Positions 11,467-23,671 of a DNA stretch of 64,000 bases are shown here, one piece after another (the first letter of the stretch is position 1; every line of letters begins with the position of its first letter). The DNA lies in assembly GCA_030267565.1 (NCBI GenBank), contig BRXU01000005.1, forward strand, positions 1,156,001-1,220,000. Reading direction: 5' to 3'. The position numbers were made by a program, and so were the translations under genes. Source of the stretch: Pleodorina starrii (Eukaryota > Chlorophyta > Chlorophyceae > Chlamydomonadales > Volvocaceae). A model generated the notes under the pieces. The model worked only from the letters and a program-made list of their open reading frames with translations. It had not been told where the DNA came from and did not search any database.

Positions 11467-14400
11467 ATGCGCTCTGCGCAAGTCAACAACCAGAGCGAAC
11501 GGTCACCAGGGCTGCATTGTGTCCTAGAATCGACATCTTCCGGCTGCAGTAGCGGCGCGAGCCCGGGGCGGGACACCGGCGCCAAACGCCTTGCCCCGTC
11601 ACCACCGGCTTTACCGTCCGCTGCATTCGGAGCACAAAGTCAGCAATCTCTGGCATACGGAACGCGGTTGGGGGCTTCTGTCGACGAACACCAATTGTTG
11701 ATGGCAGCGCAACAACTTCAGCAGCAACAACTCCAGTTTTCCCAGGCCAACGTGCAGCGTTTCAGCGAAGGACGCCTGGAGGCTTCATATGCTGGGGCTG
11801 CCATGGGAGGACCAAGCCTGGCGGCGTGCAAGCAGAGCTCTTCGAGCTCTTTCGATGGTAGCCCAATTACCAAGGCCTCGGCTGCCTTGGAGCCACGTGA
11901 AGAGCCAATGCTCCCGTCGACGCGCGCTTCCGATACGAGTCTGAGAGCGAACCGCATTCTTGGTTTGGTGCAGCAACAGGGGCAGCGTCAGGAGCGGTGT
12001 CCGGCGCCGCAACATCAATTGCCGCCTCAGGCGCCGAGCTCCTCGCATCAATGCGACGAGGAGGTCGCCAGCCAGCAGCAGGGCCGCGTCTTGCCTCCGC
12101 TGCTCCTGGACAACGGCGGTGAGGCGCCAGCGGGGGCGGCCCTCACCCAGGGCAGCGACACCGTGTGTAACCCTGGCTCCGATGCCGCTACCGCGGCAGG
12201 GCACAACGGCCGCTTTATCCACCTTCGGGCGCTTTGCCCAGACGATGCCGCTGCCGCGGGCAGCAACGGCGAGCAGCTCATGCTCCGTGCAACGCAGGAC
12301 GCGCCAGGGCCCGTCAATGGCGCATCCGTGCTGACCGCGAAACGGCATCCACAGCCGCATCAGCACCAGCTCCAGATCCAACAGCAGCAGCAGCAGCAGC
12401 AGCTTGCCACCATGCAGGCGCCGCAGCGCATTCCCCCAGGCTCGGCCAGTGCTGGTGCTAGCGCTGACGCGGCGGCGGGCGCAGCGTCAGCCACAATGGG
12501 TGCGCCGGCATTGCAGGCGCAGCAGCTGCGTCAGCTCCAGCTTCAACAGCAGATTAAGATCCAGATGCGGCACAAACTCCATCTGCAGCAGCAACAACAA
12601 CTGCAGCAACAACAACAACAACTGCAGCAGCAACAACAACAACTGCAGCAACAACATCAGCAGCTACTTGCGCAGCAGCAACAACAGGCGGAGATTCAGC
12701 TAGTGCAGCAACAGCAGCGGCAGCTCAATCCCCTCATGCCAGGCCAGCAGCAGCAGCAGCAGCAACTTGCGTCGTCCCTGCTGGGCGCCCAAGATCGCAT
12801 CGGCTCCGCCTCCGCCGCCGCCGCGGGCCTAGAGGCGCAGGTCCGTGCGCGGCTGGGGCTCCCGCCCAAGCGCTATAACAGCCAGGGGCCGCCGGCCGGC
12901 GGCGCCGGTGGCGGCCACGGCTTTGGTCTCGGCGCGGCGGCGGTCGGCAGCCCTAGCGGCCTGTCTGCGGCGGCGGGCCAGGGCATGTCGGAGAGCCGGC
13001 TAGGGCTCGAGGGAGGGCCCCTAGGAGCCGCCAGGCAGATCGCTAGGATGCGCTTTATGGCGGCGGCGGCGTCTAGTCAGGGTTCCTCGCCAAGCATTTC
13101 CGGCAGCGGCTCGCAGGCGCATCCGCCCCCGCCGCTGTACGCGAGCGGCTCTGCGCCGAAGGATGGCTTGACGTGGCTGCCTCTGCCCCTAGGTGGCATC
13201 GGCCAGTCATTGGAGCAGCAGCAACAGCTGCTGATGGCCTCCAGCCCTGCGATCTTCCCTGCATCCTCGCAGCAGCAGCAGCAGCAGCAGCGACGCCAGG
13301 AGCTGCTCCTGAGTCAGCAACAGCAGCGGCTGGCGGTGCGCCAGGCGCTGCTGCGCGGTGGCGCCGCCGCGAGCGCGGCAGTAACGCAGGCCGGCGGGCC
13401 CTTTGCCGCTGCGGCGGCCGCGGCGGCGGCCCTGCACGGCGGCGGCGGCCCCGGTTCCCACACGCAGCTGGAGCGGGCGAGCAGCGCACCACAGGCTGCG
13501 CTGGAGACCCAGATCGCGGCTGCACGACTGCGGAAGCTGGAGCAGATGGGCATCTCGCCGTCTCAGGCGGTCCTTGCAGCGGCGGCGGGTGGCCGCTTCT
13601 CGGGCTTGCAGTCGCAGCTCACCTGCCGCACGAGCGTGGGCTACGCCAGCAGCGCCGGCATCAGGTCCAGCAACGCGCCGAGCGAGGCGGGCAGCTCGCC
13701 CATGAGCGGCCGGTCCTTTAAGCGCACCGCCGCGGAGCGGTGCTGGGAGGAGCAGCAACACCAGCTGCTGCTGCAGCAACAGCAGGAACAGCAGTTCCAG
13801 CCGCCGCCGCCGCAGCAGCAGCTTCATCAGCAGCAGATGCAGGGCATGGCGGGGCTGGCGTCACCCGAGCGCGGCCCGGCGAGCTCTCCCGCCGGCGGAG
13901 GCGGCACCACGCGGCACCAGGCCTCCGCCGGCGGCATGGACGGAGGCATGGGCCCCGGCGGCGGCGACACCCTGCAGGCCATGAAGCGCAGCAGGGCGGA
14001 GATGCTCTCTGCGCCCGCCGGCCGCGGCTTCGCCTCCCAGCCCATGCAGCGCTTCGACGTCCCCGCCGCCGCACAGCAGCTACAGCAGCAGCAGCAGCAG
14101 CTACAGCAGCAGCAGCAGCAGGCAGCCATGATGTACAGGTCCATGCCGGAGGATATCCACAACGTGGCGAGTCTGTCGGTCCCTCCCGGCGGCGGCGGCA
14201 GCGGCAGCGGCTACCCCGTCGCTGGCCCCGGCGGTGGCCCGCTGGCGGGTATGACCATGATGCCGGGTGGCATGGCCACGATGCAGATGCCGCCACCGCA
14301 GCAGCCACACATGGCAGTCGGTGGTCAGGGGCACCTCCGGCCCGCGGCTGGCCCCGGCCCGGGACAGCCCGGGTTGGGAATGCTCGGTAGCGGCCTCGAC

Positions 14401-15105
14401 GCGATGGAGCTCGGGTCCGGCGCGGGCATGATGGGCGCCAGCGGCGGTGCCAGCGACGGCGCCATGGGCCTGGGCGGCGGAATGTCGGGGATGGCCATGG
14501 GTGGCGTTGATGTGGGAATGGGCATGGGTATGGGCATGGGCATGTCGCTGCCGCCGGGCAGCGGCGGTGGTATGGGCATGGAGGACGGCGGCGTGGCGCA
14601 GGCGCCGGGCGGTGGCGCCCGGCCGTCGGCGGGCTGCGGCGGCGGCGGCGGCGGCGCCGACGGGCTGGGCCCGATGCCCGGCATGCTTCCGCGCTGCTCC
14701 GACGCCGCGATGGACCTGGCGGGGGAGCTGGGGGCCGAGCAGGACTACTTGGCGGATTCGGAGCTGCAGAGCTTCATTGCGGACCTCTGTGCGCCGGGTC
14801 CCGCACCGGGCGCTGGGGGCCAGCAAGATCCCGTCACAGGGCCGGGCGTGGGCGCCGGCGCGGCGGGAGCCGGCTCGGAGGGAGCCGGCGCGGGCGGGCA
14901 GGACATGGCGATGCCGGAGGGCGTGGGGGCAGGGGGCGCCGGGGGGAGGGCGGGCGCGGCAACGGGGCCCGGGTGTGCGGGGTCGGCGGGGGCTGGCGGC
15001 GCGGGCGGGCCGTACCAGCGGACGCCCCAGGTCGGTGTCTTGGATGAGGAGCAGCGGGCCCTGCAGACGGAGGCAGAGGCGTTGCTGAACTTCAGGTTCG
15101 ACTGA
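11467..15105 (+). CDS. Large Gln/Gly/Met-rich low-complexity protein
   Basis: Single open frame of 1212 residues starting at ATG 11467. I do not recognise a folded domain. Polyglutamine tracts lie near residues 303-312, 370-408, 430-440, 600-620, 755-795 and 868-885, encoded by mixed CAG and CAA codons, which argues for selection on the peptide rather than simple CAG expansion. Residues about 900-1070 are Gly/Met/Pro-rich with (GM)n runs. Near 1085-1105 there is an acidic-hydrophobic patch (DYLADSELQSFIADLC), and the C-terminus (LDEEQRALQTEAEALLNF) is a likely amphipathic helix. This pattern is typical of transcriptional coactivators, RNA-granule proteins or other disordered scaffolds; that is inference from composition only. 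A frame this long in a GC-rich genome can partly be chance, but Gln-rich coding, the ATG and the compact stop support it. Upstream exons may be missing. Confidence 0.65.
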   Translation: MRSAQVNNQSERSPGLHCVLESTSSGCSSGASPGRDTGAKRLAPSPPALPSAAFGAQSQQSLAYGTRLGASVDEHQLLMAAQQLQQQQLQFSQANVQRFSEGRLEASYAGAAMGGPSLAACKQSSSSSFDGSPITKASAALEPREEPMLPSTRASDTSLRANRILGLVQQQGQRQERCPAPQHQLPPQAPSSSHQCDEEVASQQQGRVLPPLLLDNGGEAPAGAALTQGSDTVCNPGSDAATAAGHNGRFIHLRALCPDDAAAAGSNGEQLMLRATQDAPGPVNGASVLTAKRHPQPHQHQLQIQQQQQQQQLATMQAPQRIPPGSASAGASADAAAGAASATMGAPALQAQQLRQLQLQQQIKIQMRHKLHLQQQQQLQQQQQQLQQQQQQLQQQHQQLLAQQQQQAEIQLVQQQQRQLNPLMPGQQQQQQQLASSLLGAQDRIGSASAAAAGLEAQVRARLGLPPKRYNSQGPPAGGAGGGHGFGLGAAAVGSPSGLSAAAGQGMSESRLGLEGGPLGAARQIARMRFMAAAASSQGSSPSISGSGSQAHPPPPLYASGSAPKDGLTWLPLPLGGIGQSLEQQQQLLMASSPAIFPASSQQQQQQQRRQELLLSQQQQRLAVRQALLRGGAAASAAVTQAGGPFAAAAAAAAALHGGGGPGSHTQLERASSAPQAALETQIAAARLRKLEQMGISPSQAVLAAAAGGRFSGLQSQLTCRTSVGYASSAGIRSSNAPSEAGSSPMSGRSFKRTAAERCWEEQQHQLLLQQQQEQQFQPPPPQQQLHQQQMQGMAGLASPERGPASSPAGGGGTTRHQASAGGMDGGMGPGGGDTLQAMKRSRAEMLSAPAGRGFASQPMQRFDVPAAAQQLQQQQQQLQQQQQQAAMMYRSMPEDIHNVASLSVPPGGGGSGSGYPVAGPGGGPLAGMTMMPGGMATMQMPPPQQPHMAVGGQGHLRPAAGPGPGQPGLGMLGSGLDAMELGSGAGMMGASGGASDGAMGLGGGMSGMAMGGVDVGMGMGMGMGMSLPPGSGGGMGMEDGGVAQAPGGGARPSAGCGGGGGGADGLGPMPGMLPRCSDAAMDLAGELGAEQDYLADSELQSFIADLCAPGPAPGAGGQQDPVTGPGVGAGAAGAGSEGAGAGGQDMAMPEGVGAGGAGGRAGAATGPGCAGSAGAGGAGGPYQRTPQVGVLDEEQRALQTEAEALLNFRFD

Positions 15106-18100
15106 GGGAGGCTCTTGGGTTGGACTGTGCGTTTGTTGGGTGTTCGCGTCGCGACAGCGGCGGCGGTGGCGCGCCTGGTCGCTGAATGTTGTTGCGTCCC
15201 AGGCATGCGCCGCCCCAGCGAGTCCGAGACGAAATGGGTCGGACTGCCGAACTAACCACCGTGATTATCGCCCGCGTTCACTGCCGGTGCCATGCTTTTA
15301 TATGCTCGCGCAGTTTGTCTCTATTCTGAGCGCTTGACGTGTACTCGACCACTGCCGGTGCCGCGCAGCGCAGCGCCGCTGCGTCGGCTGGCCGCGCCAC
15401 CGCCTGTGAAGTGCAGGCGCGCGGGGGGGTGCATCTCTTTGTGCGCAGCTCGTCTTGCTGCGACAAGCAAGACAATTTGGGGAGGGGGGTTTCCCGCGTG
15501 CTGCTGCTGCTGCTGCTGCTGAACAGGGCCGAGAAGCGTAGCGATGCGAACAGCTGGTTGGCTGAAGGACCGCATGGCCGGCGCGAGCGTGCGCGCGTGC
15601 GCTTGCTTTTGCTTTTGCATGTCCGCACGAGGGATGTCGTCGAGGCAGCGGGGCACGACAGGGTCGTCGCGCGCCGTGCGTATTATCCTGCCGGAGGCTG
15701 CGGGAGGTACTGTAGGCTGTATTACCTTTGCTTTTTATCGTTGGTTTGGTTTTGCGCTTTACGTTTTGGGCTTTGCGAGCGCGGCGGCGGCGGGGAGGTA
15801 GTGAACGCCAACCTGATCTTGGCTGTGGATTTGACGGGGGATGGGACCAAATGACGCATCGTCCCAATTGGTCGATGGCTGCACCACGCACGCACGCATG
15901 TCATTATACGGCATTAGGCGGGGTGGGGGCGCGGCCCTTAGAACACCATGTCTGGTGCCCGCCGCTCTGCTGAAGCAGTGCTGTTGTCCATTCCCTTGCC
16001 AGGACAGAGCGCGGTTGTCTGCTGAATCAACCTTGGACGTCGAGGTTCGGAATGGTGGAAGCTGCGTCCCCCCGCTGGTGCCGCGGGGGGGGGGGGTTGG
16101 TGGCGAGGCGTTGGGAGAAGGTGTGGACCGCTCCCGGTTGCGGGTGGTTGCGGGGAGCGGTGGGCGTTGCGCGCCGTTGGTGGTAGGCAATCGGAGAGCC
16201 ACGTAGAGCCGCTCCGCGATAGGGCAAAAGGGGTACTCAAACGGGAGGGAGGAGGTAGAAACACGGGAGGGATGGCGGGTCGAATTAAATCGAGGGGTGT
16301 TTAGTGGAACGGCTGCGTAGAGGAGAGCAGAGGAGACAGTTGGTCTCCCCCTTGCGGGTCTGAACCTACCCCCTTTGGGGAGATGGTCGCGATGGGCAGT
16401 GCTGCAGATGGTTGTGATGGGCACTGCGCTGTGCCGCCAAGGACCGCTGGGTCGGGCTGGCTTGGGCTGGCTTGGGCTGGTCCGGTCAGGTCTGGCGCAG
16501 GCCCTCTAGTAACGCATGCGCATGCACGCACAGCACACACACACACACTCTTGAGCACATGGTTCATGCAGCGGTTCGTGTGGCGAGGGACGGGGCGGGT
16601 TGCTGCTGCGGAGTCTCTGCTGGTTGCTCGGCGGGGAGAGGCTAATAAATCAGCACGGGGCAGCGGGCGCCGCGGAAAGAGAAGGGGGATCGGTGGCAAC
16701 GCGCGAGATTGGCGGGGACAGGGGGCCCGTCCGATGGGTCGCGCCTTGGCTCGCACACACCCGTCTTTGGCCTCGGTTGATGGCGCGGAGGAGCTCCTCA
16801 GCCCGGGAGGAGGCGCCGGACGTGTCCGGCCTGGGTGAGTCCGCTCCGCGTGCGATGGTTTTCGGTGAAGACTCGGCAGGGACAGTGGCGTGCGACGGGG
16901 TGCGGCCAAGAGCTTTACTTTTGTACCCTTGCTTCAAGTCAGTCGCGAATGAGAGTACCGGTATGGCTCGCGGAGGAGAGGAGCCCTGCCAGGCCTAGTC
17001 CTGTGATCTGTTCACCGCCTGCCTGCTTGTCCTGATGACGATCGTTGGATTGGGGTTTGCCTTGAGGATGCCGGGCAGCAGCAGCAGCAGGGGTTATTGG
17101 ATCAGTCATGGTGTTATGGAGTTGACCGCGGGGCCATTGGATCCGTGGGCGTGGTTCGATTGGCGCGGTAGATCGGGTGTGGCGCGGCGTGGTGGTTGTG
17201 GCTTTGTACCAAGGGCCCGTCGAGAGTGCAGTCGTCGGTCCAAAGTGATTGCGGCCCAACGCGAACCTCCCTGTCACTCCAGATTGAGCTTGTCGGAAAA
17301 CTTGAGGAGGTTGTGATACTTTTGAGGCATGGATGTGTCGTGGCACTTTTTACTCACTTCTGCACCTGCCAACCAAACCTGAACACTTTTGCACAGCCGC
17401 TGTGTGCGGGGCCGCGCGGCGCGCATCTGTCATGAAGCGCATAGAGCCGCCCTGGACCGCGCAGCTCGTGGTTTCGTGGTTTGGTTTACAACTGCTTATT
17501 GAGGCCGTGGGGTTGGGAGTAGATGCGCCGGCATGTGAGAAGCTTGTGTTGGGACGCGCGTGCGTGCGTGTGTTTGTGTGCGTGTACGACAACGCGTTCG
17601 GCGTGTTCCAGGCGGCCGTGAATGCAAGCGGAGAACAGGGAGGTGTAGGAGCAACAGGTGTACGGCACAACGGCTGGCCAGTGACAAACGGACCGTGGGC
17701 CTCTCCTTGACTGCTGATGTCACTGCTTGCGCGGCACCATCAACCATCCATCCATGTGCCGGCCTGTGCTTTCCTTCGCATGTTTCTGTTTGCGTGAAGT
17801 TCGCCTGGGGCGCCTGGTTTCACGGTCACGATTCGCGCGCGCGTGTCGGATTGTTTCTGGTTGAAGGATCGTCGATAGGTTTTGCTGCCCTGCCGGGTGC
17901 TGTGTTGTGTACCTCGTCGTGACCCCTCCCCGGGGATTGTTGTGACATCAGAGAAACAGTGTGCTGCGGAGGTGTTTGGAAGGTTCATTCACGCGTTATG
18001 CTCGTCTTCTTCACCGGAACCCCCTCGCTCCCTGCAGAATGTTTGCCCCTCGCATTGCCAAGTGATCAAAATGGCGCTTATTTTTTGTCGGCGCACATCG

Positions 18101-19567
18101 TCCTGCTTGTGGTCGCTTGATTGACGCAGCCTGAATGCGGCACGATACGGTACTTCAGTATCCAGGCATGGGAAGGTTTCGATCTGTTTCTTGAAGCAAG
18201 CGTTCCGTCGAGGCCTCGATTGTTCGTTGCCTATCGGTATTATGCCAACGATGTCCTTGGGGTGAAGTCGCTGAAAGAGTCGTTGGAGGGAAAATCCCGC
18301 CGCAGTGCATCGGTGATGAGAGTGATGACGGTTACGGTATTGGGGCGGCATCACGTCGCGGCGGGGCGTGGTGTGGTGAGATCGGGGGCGTGGCGGAGAG
18401 AGCCTGTCGGCATCGCCCCGTCGGGAGAGAGAGAGAGAGATCCGTTTGTCGGAGACCTATCGTCGTTGGTTGGTTCATTTTCGACTTAAAAACATACCAT
18501 TCGCTGATGTTGTAACGGTGCATTGAGTGGGCTCTCGTGAGCCTGGATCCTGTCCGTACATTGGCCACGTGGGCTCGCAGCAGTTGAAGCTGCAGTCACA
18601 GCACGGCGATCCAAATGCCCGTGAGACGTAGACATGATGATGGTGAATTGGTGATGGTGATGATCATTATAATGAGACATCATCGACGCCACGCGGCACC
18701 GACCCCACAACCAACGCGCGAAGCGAACAACCCTCCCCTCGACCCCGCCCGCACGACCCAGCAAATTGCTGTCTTCTGCACCGTGCCCCCATCAACACAC
18801 ACAAGGCTGTCGAAGGCTGGAGACAATGGTGTCCTCTGGTGCGCGGGGCGGCTGGAGTGGGATGCCACCAAGAAGACTACAACGCTGCCGCAGAGCAGTG
18901 GTGGAGGAATGAGTCTGCATAGGGCCTGGACCAGACTGCATAGCAGGTGGTGGTTGGATAACTAAGATCGGGCGGCGGCAGGCTTCCGAAGGATATAGGA
19001 GGTGGCAATGGCACCGGTGTGCGTGCCCTGGTAGATTACGCAGCTGTAGAGCATGCGTTCGGTGGACTGAGGACAGTAGGCGCCTGGGGCTAGCTTAGCT
19101 GGCACATGGACAATCAGGTGGACGCTGTCCTGTGACGATTACGGCGCAGCGGTTAGCACTTCCCGGTGCAGTGTGCGGACAAGGTGGTACGCCCCTCCTC
19201 AGCAGAGGAGTGCTTCGGCGGTCTCCCGTATGTGGGCGGGTTAGCGCCCCCGGCCAGTGTCGGCCCGGCAGATATGTAACAGTTACACACACACAGACAC
19301 ACACACACTCGAACACCCGCTGGAGGCGGCACGGCCATGTGCCGCTGCCGCCTACCCCCTGCACAAATCCAAGCCCCCAGCCCCCCAGCCCCCCAAGCGC
19401 GCCCCCTGCCCATCCGCCCACCCGCCCATCCGCGCGCCAGGCGAAGGACGACCCGTCCCATTCCGCCCCGTCCGGAAGGGGCGCGCCATTCCGCATCCTC
19501 AATCTGCCTTCGTTCGGCATCCGCCGCCGCCATCCTTAGTCGCCGTCGCCGCCACCCCCGCCGCCGC
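15106..19567. other. Long convergent 3' region, no gene called
   Basis: About 4.5 kb between the Gln-rich gene (plus) and HAD copy A (minus). ORFs here are short, lack domains and differ in composition from neighbouring exons. The first TGTAA noticed on plus downstream of the Gln-rich stop is at 18511-18515, which would imply a 3.4-kb 3' UTR, so a closer non-canonical signal or a missed 3' exon is possible. A TGTAA for HAD copy A is on minus at 19283-19287. A short CA tract lies at 19281-19312. Confidence 0.45.
19283..19287 (-). terminator. Candidate TGTAA poly(A) signal of HAD phosphatase copy A
   Basis: TTACA on plus, TGTAA on minus, about 280 bp past the stop codon at 19568, a typical distance for an algal 3' UTR. 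Confidence 0.4.
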
Positions 19568-22553
19568 CTAGCTCTGGCAGTTACAGTAGCGAGGGATGGC
19601 CTGCTGCGCGCGCTGGAAGTCATTGTACGTGATGCCTGGGGGAGGCAAAAGAGGGAGGGAAGAGGGGAAGAGGGGTGAAGTGGAGGGTCGAGGAAGAGGC
19701 GGAGCAAACCAGTAGCCCTTGTTTTGATCTGTTGAAACCATACGAACCGGCGGCATCGTGTTGCCTCGTTTGTCCCCGTCGTTCATGACGCGACCATAGG
19801 TGTTCAGCTTGCCGCGCAGACCGGCAAAATGAAGTAATTCGCGCGTTGTGATGAGCAGCACTCTTTTTGCAGCAGGAGGCGGGGGCCGGATGCACCGGAG
19901 TGTGATCCACCCCGGGGCCCTCCTCTGTACTCGCATTCATTCAAGGGTCCCTTTTCCCGGGGTCTCTAGGAGCCCAACTGTGTAATCTTAACGACAACAA
20001 CAACAAGAACAACAACAGAACAACAACAGGAACAACAAGAACAACAACAGAACAACAACAGGAGCAAGACCAACAACACGGCCAGCAGGTCCTCACCCGC
20101 ATTGGGTACCGTGTGGATGAAGATGACGCCCACCTGTTTGGCGTAATCCATATTCCAGTACTGGGGGATGAGGGGGGGGGTTAGGTGACATGACAATGAC
20201 ACGAGGGGCGGGGGGAAGGGGGGGATGCGCGGGCGGAATCCGGGTACAATCAGCAGTCGATCGGCAGTCAGGTGTGGTGGTACCGGTGCTTCTCGCGCGG
20301 TTTGCTGCTCGCTGGGGAAGGCTTGCAGTCTGCTGCGCCGCCGAGTTGCTTAGCCAGTGAGCCGTGAGGGAGCCCCGCTTTGCGTGAGTGAGGGAGCGAG
20401 GCGCGCGCGGTGGGGACAGACAGACGGATGTAGCCTTGCGGCCGCCCCTGCGTGCGCTGTGTTTCGGAGCGGTCAGGGCCCCTGCCGGTGCTCGTCCGTT
20501 CCCAGGGCGAGTCGCCCACAAGTGTAACACACCGTCAACAACAAACAGCAAGCACTAAACAGTCAACATTGAACAATGATGCGTTGCACATAGCATACAC
20601 ATGTGCCGTAAACATTTGCTTGTCGTACATGTCGCACGTGTTATTCTGCCGTACATACCCCGTCGTCGAAGAACATGACGCATGAGGGGCTGGTGTTGAA
20701 ATAGGAGATGATCGCCCGCAGCGTCACAGACTTGTCGTCATTGAACATCTGCGACCACGCACGTGCGCGTGTGTGTGGGTATGTGTATGTGTGCATATGT
20801 GTGTATGTGGGGGTGGAGGTAGAGGGCGGCGTGGCGGGTCATCGGCGTTTTGGCATGATGACAGCAAGAGGAGCCGCATGTGGCGACAGCTGGGTAAAGG
20901 AGCGGACCGGAGTGTAATGGAATGGGAGCAAGCCACGCAGCCAAGCCTACATGTCAATATGTGTGTGAGCGTGTGTGCGTCTGTGTGTGTAAAACAATGG
21001 GGCCGCGGAACCCCATACCTGATCAACTACGAATACCAGCCGTCGGCGCCCCCAAGGCTATCTGTTGGTTCCTCACCCTCAAGGGCACGCGCCGCCGCCA
21101 ACAATGCCATCCCCAACTCGCGCACCCATGTGCCGTACAATTCGGTACTGTACAGCAGGATCTTGTCGTACCTGAAACGCCGGAGAGTTGAAAAAGTCGC
21201 TCGTGAAGGTGGATGGGTCGAGTCGCTGGCCCAGGACCTGTGGCAGGCGGCACGTGGCGTGACAGTGTACGGCACACGGTACGGCGTGCGGGTTTTGGCG
21301 CCGGCCGGGGAAATGGAAATGAAAAATCGCCAAACCCCATGAAACCCCAAAAAACAACCACCTCTTCGTGTGCAAACGTGAGGCTCGTGCATGGACCTGA
21401 ACTTGGCAGCACCAACCCGCCTGTTGTCCCGTGTTTCATCCCTGCTCGTCTCCCGTATTTCATCCCCGCTCCCCCATAACGCCGCCGCCAGCCCCTCGGG
21501 CGCTCTCGTCCCTCCGTCCTCCCCCCTTCCTTCCTTCCATCTTTCTTCCGTCATCCTACTGCCCCAGGCCCTGCTCCACCACTTCGTCTTTCGAGCGAGC
21601 CAGCGAACGGCAGGCCCGACCCCTGGGTCGCAACAGCACACACGCACGCACGCACACACGCACCAGCTTCATGGTTTCGGGGCTGTCGTTGGCGCTGCAG
21701 ATCGCGATCTTGTAGCCCGCGTTCTGCGAAGCGAGGAGGGGAGGGGCGGAGCGAGCAGGGGCGGGGCGGGGTGTGTCGACCTCGGATCCGGTCCCGCAAT
21801 CAACCCCATGTTACGGCATATACCGTAGTGACCGTAATAAATAAGAATAACAACAGGCAGTACCATAATGTGGTGACGCAATGCGGTTACGCAATGCGGT
21901 GACCGGATCCCCCCACACATGCGGGACGTGGCCCCCCACTAGCTCACGAGGGCGCGCCCCGCCTCACTGCCGCACTCCCACCTGCCCGCCCTCCCCCCGC
22001 CCCCACCGGCGCATCACACACCTTGCTGGCCTGTACGACACTCAAGGCCTCGGGGCCGGGCACGTTCAGGTCGGTGGCGCCCGGAGGAGGGGCCCGCAGC
22101 ACGCCGTCTGCGCCACGCGTACGGCAGGCCAGGGAAGCCCAATCAGGCGGATCGCACACGCTAGGATCAGGGCAGCCAGGAGCAGCAGTCAGCAGACAGA
22201 GCCGGTCAAGACAGGGCAGGGCAGGCCAAGCCAGGCCAAGCCAGGTCAGGCCAGGTCAGGTCAAACGCACCGAAGTCGAACGCAGCCACGCAGGGTCCGG
22301 TGGGTATCGGGTTCGGCTCGGGGGGCAGCCAGTCCTCCACCGGCGGTTGCGTGTTGCCGTCAGCAGCAGACACATAGGGGGACCCTGCCACGCCACCGCT
22401 GTTTGCTGCGCGTGGCGAGCCCCAGCCGCCGCGGAAGCCACCCCAGAATTGCGCGAGTGACCCACGGGTCATGAAGGCCAGCGCGCTGAGTGCCAGCACC
22501 TGCAGGAATCGAGATCTTCCGCCGCCGCAGCGGAGCGTAAACCTAGGCGCCAT
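19568..22553 (-). CDS. Secreted MDP-1-like HAD-superfamily phosphatase, copy A
   Basis: Seven exons (minus): 22553-22271, 22107-22022, 21723-21664, 21237-21172, 20748-20659, 20160-20097, 19635-19568; all GT-AG, phases agree; 238 residues. An N-terminal signal peptide is likely (FLQVLALSALAFMTRGSLA, about 16-35). The HAD core follows: motif I CVAAFDFDGVL (D93, D95), motif II region YKIAICSAND (S133), a loop Lys in NDDKSVTL (K171), and motif IV CVMFFDDG (D193, D194), followed by YAKQVGVIFIHTVPNAG. The order and the FFDD...GV-F-I-H ending match the magnesium-dependent phosphatase-1/acid-phosphatase-type HAD family. Known chemistry: phosphoryl transfer through the first motif-I Asp. Normal MDP-1 is cytosolic, so a secreted version suggests an extracellular or endomembrane substrate, unknown. 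The C-terminus ends in PRYCNCQS. Motif I ends GVL, not the common T, which may affect activity. Confidence 0.85.
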
Positions 22554-23671
22554 TGTCGGGTTTTCCGATATCCCCTCTATCAGGAAGAATGAACGAAAAC
22601 TTGTCCTAGAGAGAGTCAGGGTGGTCGCCCAGACGACAACCCAGGGTGAGAGTGACCTGGTCGAGCGGCTCGTAAATGATAGGTCGTTATTACCGTTGTT
22701 GCGCAGCTTCAACTGACAGCTATATGTCAGAGGTTGCCTACACTATCGTTTCTTGGGTGTCTGTCGTGACATCAATTTGAAACGACCAGCGACTTACCTG
22801 GTGCCCATGCGCTTGTCTGGAATTGAAGCTGCTCGGAACATGTCGGAGCCTTGCGCAGTGGCTAATACGCCATGAGCATGTGTCAGGTGGTGTGCTGCTT
22901 ACAACAATAAAATGGTATAACATACTCAAGTACTTTTGGAAACACCGTTGCCGCTTCGAAAGTGTCATTTGCACATTGCAACCTGCGCAGTCCGTCTCCA
23001 TACTCTCACATATCATGGCCCTTTAAACGATTGCAGCGCTGTGTTCCATTAAGCACACAGCTGCTGATGCTGCTGTCGTCCACAACGATGTCCACATCGC
23101 CCGGGAACTGACCCGCGAACGGCGGAGCCAGCCACAAAGCCCCTTACGTCTCTACCGTCCACCTATCGCGTTCCGGTCACACAGAGCGCAGCGCCGGCTA
23201 GCTGCAGGAGTCGTCCTTCCCGTCGTTCACAACTCGCCTCAGGTCCACTCTCTCGATTCAGCCCCGACCCACCTGCCCACCCAACCCGACTTATTCCGTG
23301 ACTGGTCCTGCGAGCCGAAGCGCATCCACTCGTCCTGGGCCTTCCCTCACCTGGACCCCCAACCCACATCAACAGAACTTCGAGACTCGATCCCGATCCT
23401 GAACTAAATGAATCGATTTGATTACTGCTTCCGCTGACATGCGCTAAAATAGCGGGACGACAGATGGCCCAATGACACTGAACGCATCCCTCCCTAGACT
23501 GGGTCCACCACACGCCCCTGTGCTACCGCTACATAAACACCCACTACCGCAGCAACAACGACCGGGAGAAACCACACCGCGCCTGCCCATTAGCGTTTCC
23601 CCGCAGCAGCATTTCCTCGCCACCTCTTCCCCACCCCTCACCCCCCGCAGCAATTGTGTTCCCATCATCCA
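22554..23671. other. Upstream region of HAD copy A
   Basis: About 1.1 kb between the start of HAD copy A (minus) and the end of the Ala/Gly-rich ORF (minus). It should hold the copy A promoter and 5' UTR. The frame stays open upstream of the chosen ATG to 22712, but the added residues lack family resemblance and the signal peptide starts naturally at 22553. Nothing else recognised. Confidence 0.4.

Noticed and set aside
19130..19250. tRNA/SINE-like phrase (gcgcagcggttagca) near 19143, and a similar one near 22853
   Set aside because: Resembles an A-box, but no B-box, cloverleaf or poly-T end could be made out, so no tRNA or SINE is called.
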